A DNA stretch of 64,000 bases from Diphasiastrum complanatum (GCA_029204225.1 CM055097.1:61788640-61852639); one strand, 5' to 3'; positions 34,850 to 47,495 are shown, counted from the stretch's first letter. Notes: generated by a model from the letters alone, not told the origin. Numbers and translations are program-made.

Positions 34850-36021
34850 TTAATTTTCATCATCATCCTCTTCAAGATTCAGGCGGATGATATTGTCATG
34901 AAGGAATAATCTCCTTTCATATGGATCCAAAAATTCTAAATTTTTTCTTTTGCTCATATCTATGTAACCCGAATAAAGGGCCATTGCAGATGATATTTTT
35001 GTAGTATCATTAGGGGTATAACCCAATATTCTAATGGCCAGATCCCTCTTTACAAGAACTATTTTGTATGTTCCTCTAGAGTAAGTATGGCCTCCTAAAC
35101 TAATAGATAATGCCTTAATAGCCATACTGATAGTGGCATCATATGGATTAAAAGATCCATGATATATTTAAATCTCATTCTTTTCAAAGTTTTTCAAATA
35201 ATGAGAAAGAGATGCATCCTTTCTCCCAGGTGATACACCTCGAAGGCCTCCATGTCTCATACCAAAGGAATCTAGTTCAATAGCATCTTGTAAAAGAGTA
35301 AAGGAAATAAATTTAGAATGAAAGATAACAATACAACCTCAAACTTCAACTTTTGATTGAAAGAAAACAATACAACATCAAAACCAATATAATATATACT
35401 TACTAAATCATGATCATCAAATTCAGTGATGTTTCTTCTGCTCATGTCATGTTCTCCCATGGCTTCTACATTGCTCGAGGGGGTAAATCGAGTCCTAGGA
35501 GGATACTTTTTAAAATTATTCCTCATTTCAATAACGTTTTCTCATAGGCTTTCAATTTTCTAATTATGGCCTTCAATGCGTCCTTGCCAGATTTTCAATT
35601 GCCATCTTTTTCAAAATCTATCTCACTTTTGAGATCATTTTAACTATAATCAATAATGTCAAAAAAATTTGAGAACTATTTTGCAAAAATTGAGAAGACT
35701 TCATCCCCTCTCAGATCAAAAACATCTTCTATTATTAAAAGAAATATGACTGTCATTATTTATAAAGTGTACATGAACATCAAGTATAGTTTTTATATTA
35801 ATAGGAGCTAAAGTTGGAAGAGAATGAGAGAGGATTATAAAACGAGAGATAGTTTGCTCAAACTTTGAAGCCATGAATGCTTCAATTTTATCACCTATAT
35901 CAGTATCTATTTCATCTACTTCGATTGGAACAGATGCAGAAGTTTCAATTAAGAGAGTAGAAGAAGATTTAACAGATTTATCATCTGGAATATCTACAGG
36001 GATATAGAAGACAAATGCCAT
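34850..36021 (-). pseudogene. Unrecognised ORFs, minus strand, converging on 34.8 kb
   Basis: Three minus-strand segments point towards the plus-strand remnant. 36021-35716 starts MAFVFYIPVDIPDDK and is acidic. 35526-35272 starts MRNNFKKYPPRTRF. 35125-34850 reads YKIVLVKRDLAIRILGYTPN and ends in the acidic tail LEEDDDEN. They could be exons of one gene or pieces of one broken ORF. No domain is recognised. The two opposite-strand sets end only about 60 bases apart. Confidence 0.4.
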
Positions 36022-36363
36022 ACCTTTGATAAGAAGGCGACAATTTCTATTGTGGAATTTCTTTTAAATTACTCATGTAGATTCGAGTACTTTTTGTCAT
36101 GTTTGTGCTTAGCAAATGGTTGTGAATGTACTAGTTCATGAAAATGAACAGTCTAAATCTATAATAGGAGTAGTGATAATCTGAAAAAATTATCAAGAAA
36201 AGCAAGTAATTTTAAACGATTCTCATAAACAAGCTTATCGATATCAAAAGAGGCAAAAAAGAGAGAAAAAAAAAACTCAAAATTGTTAGATAGAATGTCA
36301 CTGGATTTCAAAACTCCCTAAGATTATCTTCTGTAGACCGTGAGGAATTGGCCATAGTGACGA

Positions 36364-37090
36364 TGATATCGGTTCAGCACGCACAACTATTCCCGCTCAC
36401 AAATCTGTGCTAAAGGGCGTCTGATACTTTGGAGGCGAAAGGGCTAATATCGGTTCAATGCGCGAGGGTGAGTGCTGAATAGTTCTGAGATCAAGGTGTG
36501 CGTGCTCCAATATAACGAGAGAAATTTCAGATTTGGCATTATGAAAAAAGGATCAGGAAATCTTGATGTCTCAATGGTTTTCATATTTATGGCCTTTCCT
36601 TACAAATCACAGCCATACATTTGTCAATATATGAATGAATATCTGGGACTGTAAACGTCCACCAGTAATTTTGCGCCAACAATGTCCACGTCGAAAAAAA
36701 ATAGATGCTCTATCATTAGAGCCATTTAGAATCATCATTACTATGATTGGGATTTTGAGACTCCAAAAGGATCTCAAACTTAATGGGCACTGAATTCCAT
36801 ACCTGGAGATTTGATACGTCTGTGGAAACCCACGAGGGCAATCATTTCGGAATTTTACTCTATATAAACACAAACAAACCATTGAAATTTTTTTTTTCTT
36901 TGAGTTGCTTTCGGATTTGACCCTCAAATACTGGTTCAATGCGCACGACTTTTACAAAGCGTTTTGAATACCCTCACCCGCGCGTTGATCCGCTATCAGG
37001 CTACGTTACTTTTTTGGTGATATCGGTGCGCGTGCCTCCTCTAGTGACAGATTGCTGCTCTTTACAAGCGCACATTGATCTGATACTGGG
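36364..37090. repeat. Cluster of a 17-bp motif in both orientations
   Basis: Variants of ATATCGGTTCAATGCGC occur at about 36366, 36448, 36930 and 37020 on the plus strand, and inverted at about 36979-36998 and 37068-37090. Spacing is irregular. The segment between them is non-coding, and a small inverted pair of GTGAG/CTCAC-flanked copies encloses 36450-36990. Confidence 0.5.
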
Positions 37091-37649
37091 ACATAGAATG
37101 GTGAGGACAAAGCCAATTGTGTGAATTCATCCTGGTGGTGTCTCATTGCATGCAAGCCATCAGGGAAATCCACCACCGCAACGCCCTCCACCATTGCCTC
37201 TTGAGCCAAGGGGCAAACCGCATGACCCGCCATGGTTGAAGAACATTTGGAGGCTATAGAAGACTAACAATCTTATGATTCCTAAAGCTCACATCCAACG
37301 ATCAATCAGAGAGGTCACACAACAATTGAAGCTCTACACACAGCCTATGAGGATTTCCAAGTGAAATTCTTTTCAGATGGTATATTTGTAGCGTTCATGC
37401 CAAGCGGGTGACCATTATGCTCACGAATTTCATGATTGTGTTCAGGCTACTAGACACACATGTCAAGTTTGATGAGTGCCTCTGACTAGCTCCATCCTCT
37501 CCTCCAAAACCGGCGGCTGAAAAGAAAAAACGGAAGCAACCTCAACTGACCTGACTTGTATTTTGGGTGCAAAGTGAGCATGTCTTAAAGAGGAGGAGGT
37601 CTCTTGGCACTCCTCCAAAGCAGAATCATAGAGTACATTATCGATCTGA
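37091..37649. other. Non-coding or unassigned stretch
   Basis: A minus-strand ORF (37233-37006) starting MAGHAVCPLAQEAM has no recognised motif and overlaps the repeat cluster. Nothing else was recognised up to the Copia element. Confidence 0.35.
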
Positions 37650-40614
37650 TGATGGACTGATGAGAATATCTCCTCATCTCCTTCTATTCTGCATCAATTC
37701 TGAAGCACATGTCTTTGGATAGCTTGGATCCTGGATCCATTAGTGTGTCTATTGGCTTACAGTCCCCCCATATTTGTGAAGTACATTGTTCATATATGCT
37801 TTCTTTCAAGTTCTTGTGACAGTAAAGACTTTGTCTCATGCAATAATTGAGTTGAGTTGCTGATGATTAAAGAATCATCGACATATAAGGCTATTATCAC
37901 ATAGCTTGAGCCTTTGTTCTTGAGGTACACATTTAAGTCTGCAGAGCATGAAGTAAAATCATGCGCTGCAACAAGAAGTGTTTGATTCGTTCATACTAGG
38001 CCCTAGGAGCTTGCTTGAGGTCGTAAAGTGCCTTCTGCAATTTGCACACCAAATGCTCTTGGCCTTGAAGGACGTAACCTTATGGTTGATAAATGAAAAT
38101 GTCTTCTTGTATGTATCCGTGAAGGAATGCCATTCGGATGTCCATCTGATGAATGTCCAAATCCTCTGCAGCAGCTATAGCCAGCAAGGTGCAAATAGAT
38201 TGATGTTTTATCACTGGACTGAAGGTGTTAGTGTAGTAATCTATTTCATAAACTTGTTCATAACCTTTAACCACTAATCGAGCTTTCCATTTGGATATTG
38301 ATCCATCTGGCTTAAGCTTTAGTTTGAAGATCCACTTAGTGTCAATAGGTTTTATACCCGCAGGAGGATTAACAAGACTCCAAGTCTTGTTCTTCATTAA
38401 TGAATGGTACTCAACATCTACAATAGCTTTTCATTTTTCTACATCTGACAATGATAGAGCTTTTGCAACAGAGATAGGTTCGTCGTGGCTTATAAACGCA
38501 AGGATGAAGCGATCAGGTTGTTGTCGTTGTCATGCAGACCTTTGAACCGCAGGTTCTTGAGTAGACGTCTCTCCTGGATGAATGACTGGGAGGTCTTCAT
38601 TTTGTGGCTGAACATTGTGGATATTGCTTCAGCCCAAAATTTCTTGGTAACTGAGCATTGACTGTCATGGATGGTGCAGCTTCTTACAAGGTTCGATTCT
38701 TTCGTTCAGCTACGCCATTCTGTTGTGGAGTGTAGCTGGTTGTGGATTGATGGTGCATGCCACATAATGATAGATAGTCCGCCATTTCATCAGACATGTA
38801 CTCTCCCCCTGAATCAGACCGTAGAGTCTTGATCTTCTGACCAGTTTGAGTCTCAACAAATTGTTTGTATTCCTTAAAACAGTTAAAGGCCTTAGACTTG
38901 TTCTTAATAAGCATAACTCTGGTGAATCGGGAGTAGTCATCAATAAATGTAATGAAATATACAGTCTGACCCAAAGAGAGCATGCTCATAGGACCACATA
39001 AATCATGATGGATTAATACAAGAATGGACTTCGCCCTTTTGGCTTATCCTTTAGGAAATCTTCTTCTAGGTTGTTTTCCTAGCAAGCAATTTTCACAAAT
39101 AGTTTGATTAGTTGTGGAGGCAACATTAATGACCGTGTCCTTGACCATGCTATTATGATGCATATACAAGATCAAACTCATGTTTAAATGACCTAATCTC
39201 TGGTGCCAAACATGAGCATCAGAATTACTCACAAAAAGTGCATAATCGTGACTCAAGATATATAAATTTCATTCTCTGTGTGCATAGATGATTTCCTTTG
39301 AATTCTTATCAAGAATAGTAAATCGACTAGCAATAAACAAAGATCTATAGCCTTGATCAGTGATCTTGCTTATAGATAATAAGTTCTTTGCTAATTTGGA
39401 TACATAAGAGTACACCGTCTAATTGTCTAGTGATGCCATTTGGAAATTGAAGTCGAATGGAGCCTTGGCCTTCGACTTTGTGTGAGCTTGAGTCCCCGAA
39501 GAAAATTTACTTCGATTCAGTTGTTGTGAAAGTGGAGAATAGGTTCTTACAAGGTGTCATGTTCTGTGAAGCACCCGAATCAAGATACCATTGATAGGCA
39601 TCTCTACTTGGTTGATCTTGTACCACCTTATCGTCTTCTTGGAATTTTTGGACAGGGTCAGAGCCTCCTTCTTGGTGTTGCCGCATCTTCTTCCTCGGTT
39701 CATTGTATTTGAGGATACAACGGTCCTTAATGTCGTGATTAGCTCTCTTGTAGTATCTGCATAAGAGTTTGGTCTTGGTAGGTTGTTGTTGTTGACTGTT
39801 CTGCGGTTGTTGTTGCATTGAATCTGGCTTTTTCCCCTTCATCTTTTTGTCCTTGAAGTTCCTCTTCTTGGACATCTACTTATTAGAGTACAATGCCATT
39901 GACTTGGTACTCGTTGCAGATAAGCTCTTTCTCCTAACTTCTTCTTGTAATAAGCTTGTTGTCAGCTTTTGTAGAGACAGTGCAAGAGTATTGCTCAAAA
40001 GCAACACTAGATTGTCGTAGGAGAGTGGAAGACTGGATAGAAGAGACATCGTAGAGTCCTCTGCTAAAATAGGCAAACCTATTGCAGCTAGTTGATTCAG
40101 CAACTGCCTGAACTCGTTCAGATGAGCACGAGTTGAGGTTCCTTCGCTCATTTTTAGGGTTAGAATCTTCTTTCTCAAGAAGAGACGAGTGGATACATCT
40201 GACGTTTCATAAATGCTTGTTAAGATATCCCACGCTTCTTTGGAGGTGGTATTGTTTGATACATGAGACAATCTGAGTGTCTTTCATATTCAAGGATATG
40301 TTGGCAACAGCTTTGCCATTTTTTGTTTCCCATGATGGTAGCATTTCAAGTTTCGCCGGCCAAGCTATCGAACCGTTTACGTATTCCCATAGCTCCTTTT
40401 CGATCAAGATCATCCTCATCTTGAATTTCCACATGTGGAAATCGTCTTCGTTGAACTTTTTGATCAAGCAGATCTCTGAGGTTGAACCTTCCATGATGAT
40501 TGATGAACATAGATTACAAATCAAATGTAAAAACTAGCTCTGAAAAAACAAGAACGTATTAGATTCCTCTTATATCCTAGACTCTAGTAAATCCCAAAAC
40601 CTGCTCTAAAACCA
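37650..40614 (-). mobile_element. Ty1/Copia retrotransposon, minus strand, decayed
   Basis: The domain order on the minus strand is complete up to the reverse transcriptase. Gag starts at 40494 (MEGSTSEICLIKKF) and runs to about 39890. A degenerate zinc knuckle CRYYKRANHDIKDRC is followed by the protease motif YLDSGASQNMT (about 39590). The GAG-pre-integrase is WHQRLGHLN...CENCLLGKQ (about 39200-39070). The integrase core has FIDDYSR, LRSDSGGEY and TPQQNGVAERKNRT (about 38950-38690). The reverse transcriptase runs from TWSLVNPPAG through QMDIRMAFLHG (about 38390-38090) to ALYVDDSLI (about 37890). Frames are interrupted and RNase H is not visible. A primer-binding-site-like TGGTTTTAGAGC lies at 40614-40603, complementary in style to initiator tRNA-Met. 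Confidence 0.88.
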
Positions 40615-40617
40615 CTA

Positions 40618-42560
40618 TGTTGGAAAAGATATGATAGATTTAACATGTCTGCAAGATGCAAAGTTAGTCGAAAAGTTGGAAGGATCCAACTATCCAGCGT
40701 GGAGCTAGAAAATGCGCCTTATTCTCAAAGGACGAGGATTGTGGAGTGCTATTCATGGAGAAGATGCGCTAGAGCGCGACGAGGAAGGTGTTCCTCGAAA
40801 CCGTCAGGTGGTGGCAGAGATAAAGACATGAGATAAAAAAGCTTATCTAAAAATTTACTTATCGTTGGGAGATTTGGCTATTTCCCAAGTCCAGGGAATC
40901 GATACTGCAAGAGGCGTATGGGAACGACTCAGATCGATTCATGAGGTGAAAGGAGTATCCAACATTCTACTGTTACAAAGGCAGCTTGGAAGCTTGAGGA
41001 TGCAAGAAACAGACAACACGGGAGAGCATATAGAAGAATAGGAGCCTGACACGACAGCTGCAGGTTGCATAAGCTCCGGTTGAAAAAATGAAGTTGATAT
41101 ATACTCTTCTTAATAGCTTACCTGCATCATATGATCCATTGATGATGACCATGGACGGTCAACAAGAAGGGCTGGATCTGAATTATGTCTCGAACCGTCT
41201 ATTGCAGGAGGAGTGTCACCGAAACGCTACACAATCATGCAACGAGATGGCGTTCTTCCACAAAGTCAGAATGACAAACAACAAGGACGGAAGGAAGGAG
41301 AGTTCACATGATAAAATGGGAGAGAGGTGTCTATTTGTTGGATATCCTCCTGGAGTGAAATGGTACAAACTTTACAATTTATCCACTAAAAAGTTTTTTT
41401 ATTAGAGATGTGGTTTTTGATGAGGAATGCAGGGTGGAAGTAAATCTTGAGGCAGCTAGAGAAGACGTGATGGGAATACCAACTTTAGTGTTGTCCAAAG
41501 ATACTCTGCCCACTCAAATAGAAGCAGGGAATTCAAAACCAGAACAGATAGCAAAAGTGGATGAGGATGAGATGACTGTGGAGGACCCCTTCACATAAGA
41601 AGAAAAGGTGGAACCTATTATTACAGAACCAAAAGGAGATGCAGGTACATTTTTTGATATCAGAAGATCACAAAGGGCAAAGAAGACACCACAATGTTTT
41701 GATGATATGGTGTTCTTGGCAGAACAGATTTCAGAAGAACCCTCAAGTTATAGCGAAGCAGTAAATTCATCAACTAAAGAAAAATGGATTGAGGCTATGG
41801 ATGAAGAAATGAGAGCAATCAAAGTAAATAGAGCATGGGAACTAGTAAAACCTCCATCTAGTGCAAATGTGATTGGTTGTAAATGGGTGTATAAGGAGAA
41901 ACGCGGACCCGAAGGACAGGTAGAGCGTTATGAAGCCATAATAGTGGCAAAGGGATATGCACAAAAGAAAGGAATTGATTTCGAGGTCACCTTTTCACCT
42001 GTGGCTAGAATTGGTTCAATTCGTTTGCTTATGGCATGGGCAGTAGCTAAGGATCTCCTTTTTGAGATGAAAGATTTAGGAGAATTGCGTTTTTTTCTTG
42101 GAATTGAGGTAACACGCAATAGAAAGGAGGGATGGATGAAACTTTCACAGGAGACATATGTCAAGAACTTGATTAAGAAATTTGGAATGAGCGAGTCTGG
42201 AGCAGTATCAACGCCTATGGAAGTAGGTCTACACTTGAATAGCAGCATGTGTCCGTAGAACGCAGAGGAACAAAAACAGATGATATCAAAACCTTATAGA
42301 GGTTTAGTTGGCTCTCTAATGTGTGTTGTAGTATGTACTAGACCAGATATTTGCACAACAGTAGGAAAATTGAGTCAGTTTTTACACAATCCGGGTGTTG
42401 CACATTGGAATGCAGACAAAAGAGTGCTGGAATATTTGAAGGGAACATCTGCCTATGGTATCGTTTAGTCAGGAAAAGAGATGACAATTACAGGGTACGC
42501 CGACTCAGACTGGGGAGGGAATGAGGATGATAGAACACCACATCAGGATATGTCTTCATC
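40618..42560 (+). mobile_element. Ty1/Copia retrotransposon, plus strand, internally deleted
   Basis: Gag begins at about 40660 (KLVEKLEGSNYPAWS, with a stop and frameshifts) and includes GVWERLRSIHEVKGV and LLNSLPASYDPL. At about 41325 it passes directly into CLFVGYPPGVKWYKLYN, the segment that normally follows the integrase, so protease and integrase are gone. The reverse transcriptase starts SYSEAVNSSTKEKWIEAMDE and reaches SPVARIGSIRLLMAWAVAKD (about 42050). It then jumps to LLFEMKDLGELRFFLGIEV, losing the segment with both catalytic Asp motifs. An RNase H start (TGYADSDWGG, about 42495) follows. In-frame stops at about 41403, 41598 and 42258 confirm it is dead. Confidence 0.85.
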
Positions 42561-44218
42561 ATGACCAATTTAATGATCAGCTGGGCAAGCACAAAGTGTG
42601 TAGGCCTGCACCTTCCCTGTGCTACAGAGCTCAGCTCAAGGTGGCGCCATTAATTAGCTCCACCCTCCACAATTCAAAGCTTTCATGGGTGCGTGAAAGT
42701 CGACGAGAGATATTCCAAACAAAATGTTTTGAGCTGGCGGCGCTTGGTCGACGTAAGACACAAAGTGTTTGTATGAGAGACACTTTAGTGATGGGTATGA
42801 AACAGAGTTTTTGGGTCATGGGGACTTGCTCTTGTTATGGGTTTGGGACTCTTAGTGGAAGGCAATGAATAGCCATGGCTGATTCAAACCCTTTAAAAGT
42901 CATGCTAGGCCTCCGTGTCTGTTCTAGGAATGCATGTTGTATGTGTAGGAGCAGTAGTAGATCATTCACTTTATCTTATCTACTTTTCAACGGCGACGAA
43001 GCTTTCTTTCATTCTCCTGTTGTTGCCTTATCCACATCTCAGCTCTATACCTCGCTCACTGCTAATCTACCTCCCTCCCATTGCCGTTGCCATTCCCATT
43101 GGCAGGAGGATTGTGATGCCTCGGCCCAGCATCTGGATGTAGCTTGCTTGCAGGAATGCGATGGCACTGGGTTTTGATTATTTTTATCTCAAGCAATTTG
43201 GAATGATTGCTGGGTTTTTATAATATGGTACTGCAATCATGGGAAAGTAAGGCACGCGCTGAGTGTGTTAACCACGTGAATTGAGCATCTGTTGAGGGTC
43301 AGGGTGATGATACTTTGTCTGCTGCTGTAAATTGACGTGCAGGATACGAAAATCTATTGCAAGGTTTCTGTGATCGGTTCATGGAGTTCACATTTGATGG
43401 TGGATAGTGACAAAGAATTGGCTAAGCTGCGGGTAGAAAGTTTTATGCGTCTATGGCAGCAAAGCGCTGATGCAACTGAATGGGTTTGGGTGACGGGTAT
43501 TTGCGCTTGGAATCTGGATTAGAAAACTGGTGGTCACTTGAAATAGTTCACGTCTGGGTGAAGATCTTATTCACAAAGCTGGGATCGTCGGGGCCAGCTG
43601 ACTTGGGGATTAGCAGTTTTGGCTTTTGATGCGGTTGCTCTGGAATAATTAAGTCAGTCAGCATCGCAGAAAATAAACAAGTACAATGCCAGGTGGTTTT
43701 GGAGGAGTTTCAGCCGGTTTTCATTCTCAATTGGGGTTCTCTGTAGCAGATTCGAGCTCGTTATGGGTATGTTCTGAATCAGACTTAAGCTCATCAATAC
43801 AATCAAAGATCCAAAGAATACGTATACAAGTGGACCTAAGTGGCAACCGTTAAATTTTGCATCTTTTGTGCAATTTCTTTGAACTGTGTACAAGAGCCTG
43901 TCTAGAAAACCAACAAATCCATCTGCTCGAAACAAATACTCAGCTTTCGAACTGTTCTTTGACAAGTTTTAGTGCATACTTGGACATTGTAAGAGGATAT
44001 AACGTATTTGTGCTGGTATTAGTATGAGACTGTGATTGCATAGATTGTAAAAGGGACATGAGGAAGCTTTCTAGTTTGGTCTTGAGGAAGCTGAAGTGAT
44101 GAAATGTAAAATTTCCTTTGCCCACTACAGATGAAGATACGAGTTTTGGATTTGGCAGTGGCCACCTTCTCTCTCTGAAAAGTGCTCTTGTCATAGGTTA
44201 TGACCAAGATCTCACACG
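42561..44218 (+). other. Unassigned ORFs between transposons
   Basis: Plus-strand frames at 42875-43177 and 43337-43522 (after an acceptor-like ACGTGCAG; reads VSVIGSWSSHLMVDSDKELA) have protein-like stretches but no recognisable domain and no phase-consistent junctions. They could be early exons or leader of a host gene, possibly the untranslated 5' part of KEA3, but nothing in the sequence proves it. Confidence 0.25.
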
Positions 44219-44219
44219 A

Positions 44220-44290
44220 GGGAGAGAGAGAAAGTTTATTGATATCCATAAGGTACATAAGACTGAATGAGTACATGTGACTTGCATATG
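44220..44290 (-). mobile_element. LINE 3' end with short (CT)n tail, minus strand
   Basis: Read on the minus strand: GTACTCATTCAGTCTTATGT, a small ACC-TTAT-GGAT hairpin, ATCAATAAACTTT, then CTCTCTCTCC. This is the same layout as the 3' ends at 4.9 and 13.7 kb. No reverse transcriptase is present, so it is severely 5'-truncated. Confidence 0.5.
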
Positions 44291-44814
44291 ATGTCTCCAA
44301 AAGAAAAAATTATTGTAGCACCCAACAATAGGTTATTTGTGAAATACTGATATAAGCATAATCAGAACAAAAGAGCTAGAGCTCAAACTAACAGCTCTCA
44401 TGAACAAATAACTGAAGTAGATAATCAATCTAATTAGTCTAACTAAATGACAAATGCTACGTCATATCATGAGAAAATTGTTTGAAGAAGTTTGTAATGG
44501 TGGATGATGGGGGTGGTTGTATGCATGTCTATAAAGCTTGTTGTGTGACTCTAGATTTTGTAGGTCTTAATGGCTGACAACATCGTCTTTGGTCTCGATG
44601 TTTGGAAGAAATGGACATCTCCTCTTACTTCAATGCTCATATAGAGGTAGGTGTTGTGAATTTTCTCACTCCTCAAACAAAGTATCTCTCATACCGTCAA
44701 TGCTACACATGTTTGATCATCATAGGAAGTTAATGAGCGAAGTGTACACATGAAGAACCTCAAGGTGCTCCATGACTCATGAATGTGTCGGTGATTTGAA
44801 AGGTTGACTCTATT

Positions 44815-45200
44815 CCTTTGCCACAACTATTGAGAGTGGCGCAATACAAATATCAATCTCCTTGCACTTCTTTGATTGTTATGCATGGACAATTGTGTCG
44901 TAGAGATGTCTTGATCCTATTTGACATTGGGTCTTCACATAACACTATTAAGTCCGCTTTGATTAAACGGCGAAGTTTGAGCACACAACCATCTCTGTAC
45001 TAGTACACAATCAAAAGGGTGCAAGGATGTGGGACGCTAGGGTTGTGGTATCACTCTAACCATTCAAAGCTATACTGCGGAGTTGGATTTTGAAATAACC
45101 CATTTGGCTCATTTCGATGTGATGCTTGGAATCTGTTGGCATGTGCTAGGAAACCCTATATTGCTTGGGATACTCATGTTTTTGAGTTCCAATACGTTGA
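44815..45200 (+). pseudogene. Ty3/Gypsy aspartic protease fragment
   Basis: LRVAQYKYQSPCTSLIV is followed by VLILFDIGSSHNTI, which matches the retroviral-type protease pattern D-(S/T)-G-(S/A) with the first Asp kept and the next residue changed to Ile. Downstream, FEITHLAHFDVMLGICW resembles the second conserved block (DVxLGxxW). A stop and frame change separate the two. No reverse transcriptase follows. Confidence 0.6.
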
Positions 45201-45439
45201 TAGGATCGACCCAAGACATGGTTTCTGCTTTTTGTTTCTCGATTTTGTCCTCCAGCTCTTTCAGTGGAGTTGATGATTCTGGTGTGGCGAGAATGGGTTG
45301 AGCCTACTTCAACATGTTTACTTCCATTTGCAGCTTGCTGTTGGTTTCCTTGAGCTGGGAAATTTCAAGCTTGACCAAATGTAATTGGGTTGTCAATCCT
45401 TGGAAGTCTTTTAATAGAACACTCAGATTGGCTGCAACA

Positions 45440-45832
45440 TTAGGATTCAACAGGCTTAGTGGGTGTGTAGGGCTCCTCTGACGAAGGGTAAGGGACAGTA
45501 GGAGTGTGTGGTAGCTTTAGGACAGTCATAGCAGATGATGATGGAGGTGCGGAGGAAGAGGAAGAAGAAAATGATAGGGGTGTGTGTGTGGGGGGCGGGG
45601 GGGGGGGGGGAGCAGCTGTACATATCAACTGTGGTACAAATGGGAGCATATGAAATGTCTCCAAAACCGTAGAGAAAAGCATATGTAATATAACTGCTAA
45701 TGACAACATACATCTAATATAAGAGTGTCTGACTGCAACTGATTCTAATGACAATGGTACATCGTGCTGTCCTCGAACCCTGCTGCTACCAAAGAAAGAT
45801 GTAATGGGGATAATGCCTAGAGGTGGGCCCAA
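45440..45832 (-). other. Pro/Ser-rich minus-strand ORF with poly-G/C run
   Basis: The frame from 45832 contains a run of Pro and Ser encoded by a G-rich tract (45590-45611 on the plus strand). No domain is recognised. It lies between the Gypsy protease fragment and a LINE 3' end and is probably transposon-derived. Confidence 0.2.
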
Positions 45833-45930
45833 GAGGTGCTGCTGACGTCGTCGAGGAGGTCATCTCTGAGCAGTGGCTCTGCGAGCAACATGAGTCTTGT
45901 GGGTAGTGCGCCATCTCTGGTCTCTATGGG

Positions 45931-45931
<1 letters not shown>

Positions 45932-46007
<76 letters not shown>

Positions 46008-46040
46008 ATATTGATCAAAAAGATCTTTTATATTCATGAT
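45932..46040 (-). mobile_element. LINE 3' end with long (CT)n tail, minus strand
   Basis: On the minus strand the segment reads AATATAAAAGATCTTTTTGA, then TCAATATAATT, then a CT tail of about 70 bases (AG at 45932-46004 on the plus strand). GATC-TTTTT-GATC is a perfect small hairpin. The arrangement is that of the other LINE 3' ends in the window. Confidence 0.5.
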
Positions 46041-47420
46041 AGAACAATGAAACAATAAATCTTTGACTATCCTAACTTAGTTATGCTAATTCAAGCTATT
46101 CTAACCATGCTAAGCTCCTGAATTTTCACTTGCTTTTAGATTACGCGTTCAATAATGTTTATTGTCCTTTAATTTCCTGATTCTAAGGTAACTGGCCCAC
46201 AATCCTGGAGCCTTCTCTTCTGGCTGATAACTAACTTAGAGCCTATTTAAAGATGTAGCTTAGGTTCCAAATGAAATTTAATAAGTTGGAGTTCTTTATG
46301 GGTGGCAAGTACCCAATGATAGCTCAAGAACTGTGGGTCTCAATGGTCCAAGTAACTACATATAGCTGTAATATGGCGCCTATGACTGGATCATATAAAT
46401 TATCCAGATTACGATGCAGAAGAGGCATATTTCGAGTGTCCTCTACCTTTGACCCTCTCATGGATTAGCTTGGGGCTTTATAATATTAAATCATTACAAT
46501 TGTGGTTTTGATGAGTGTTCTTACCCCTGGACTTGCAATTGATCATCATGCCAACCTGGAATGTTTTGGCCTAATCCCTAACATCCTTCTTAACCTACTC
46601 CCAGTATGTATTGATGATTAGGATCTAATTCAGATCAAACCCAAATTCAGTTTTGGTGACTTTGCACTCCCAGGTGGCGGATTTGCATCCAACTCATGTT
46701 CGGAATTTTTTTTCAAACCCCGTTCTTAAGGTGAATTATTCATTCCTGATTTAGGTAGCATTGTGTTCAGTTACTGTAAACAAAACTAATCCATCTGCTT
46801 ATAATATTCTGGAAAGATTCTGCTACTTTGGAATCTTGTCCTACATACCTTGACAAATAACATACTTTAGTAAAATAATAAAAAATGAAAGCTTTAACAA
46901 CCAAAATCTCAAGGATTTGAAGGATACTGTGGGCTCAAATATTCTCACTGTAGATTGTGAGAGCATTTCATATTTAGAGGAAGTCATGGTCGATATAGTG
47001 TGCACTTTTGAAGGATTAGTTTATTCCAATGCTTATAGGGAAATCTGGCACATATGATCATGAGACGTAGCAATCTGCTATTTTAGATCTGCATGTAATA
47101 AGGTCCCAACTGTCCTCCCCAGGTTTTTGCTCTAGGCATAGTGGAACCTCTCAAGGATAACCGAAGTCTCTATGCTCCCCTGTTTCATAGATTTGTCAGT
47201 TGCCATATCTCTTACAGAAGAATATTTATGTGATGCTAATCACACACCCACAAGTTTGTTTTCTTGAAGTGAATCTTCATAATTTTCCATTTTTTGAGTG
47301 TTACTTTACTGTTATAGTATGTGCGTTCTTAAGATTGATAAATTAAAGTTTTTAAAAGGTTGGTACTTGTTGCCTGGAATTAAGTGATTTTGGATTACTT
47401 ATTTATCTCTCTGAATATTT
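46041..47420. other. Non-coding stretch upstream of KEA3
   Basis: No transposon domain or credible exon was seen. It probably contains the promoter and any 5' untranslated exons of KEA3, because the first coding exon is preceded by an acceptor (TACTGCAG) at 47466. I could not place the transcription start. Confidence 0.45.
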
Positions 47421-47495
47421 TTGGTGAGATTAAATTGGCATGTATATTTTCTTCCTAATACTGCAGCGACCCTTCTGTTACACATTTGTTCTCAG

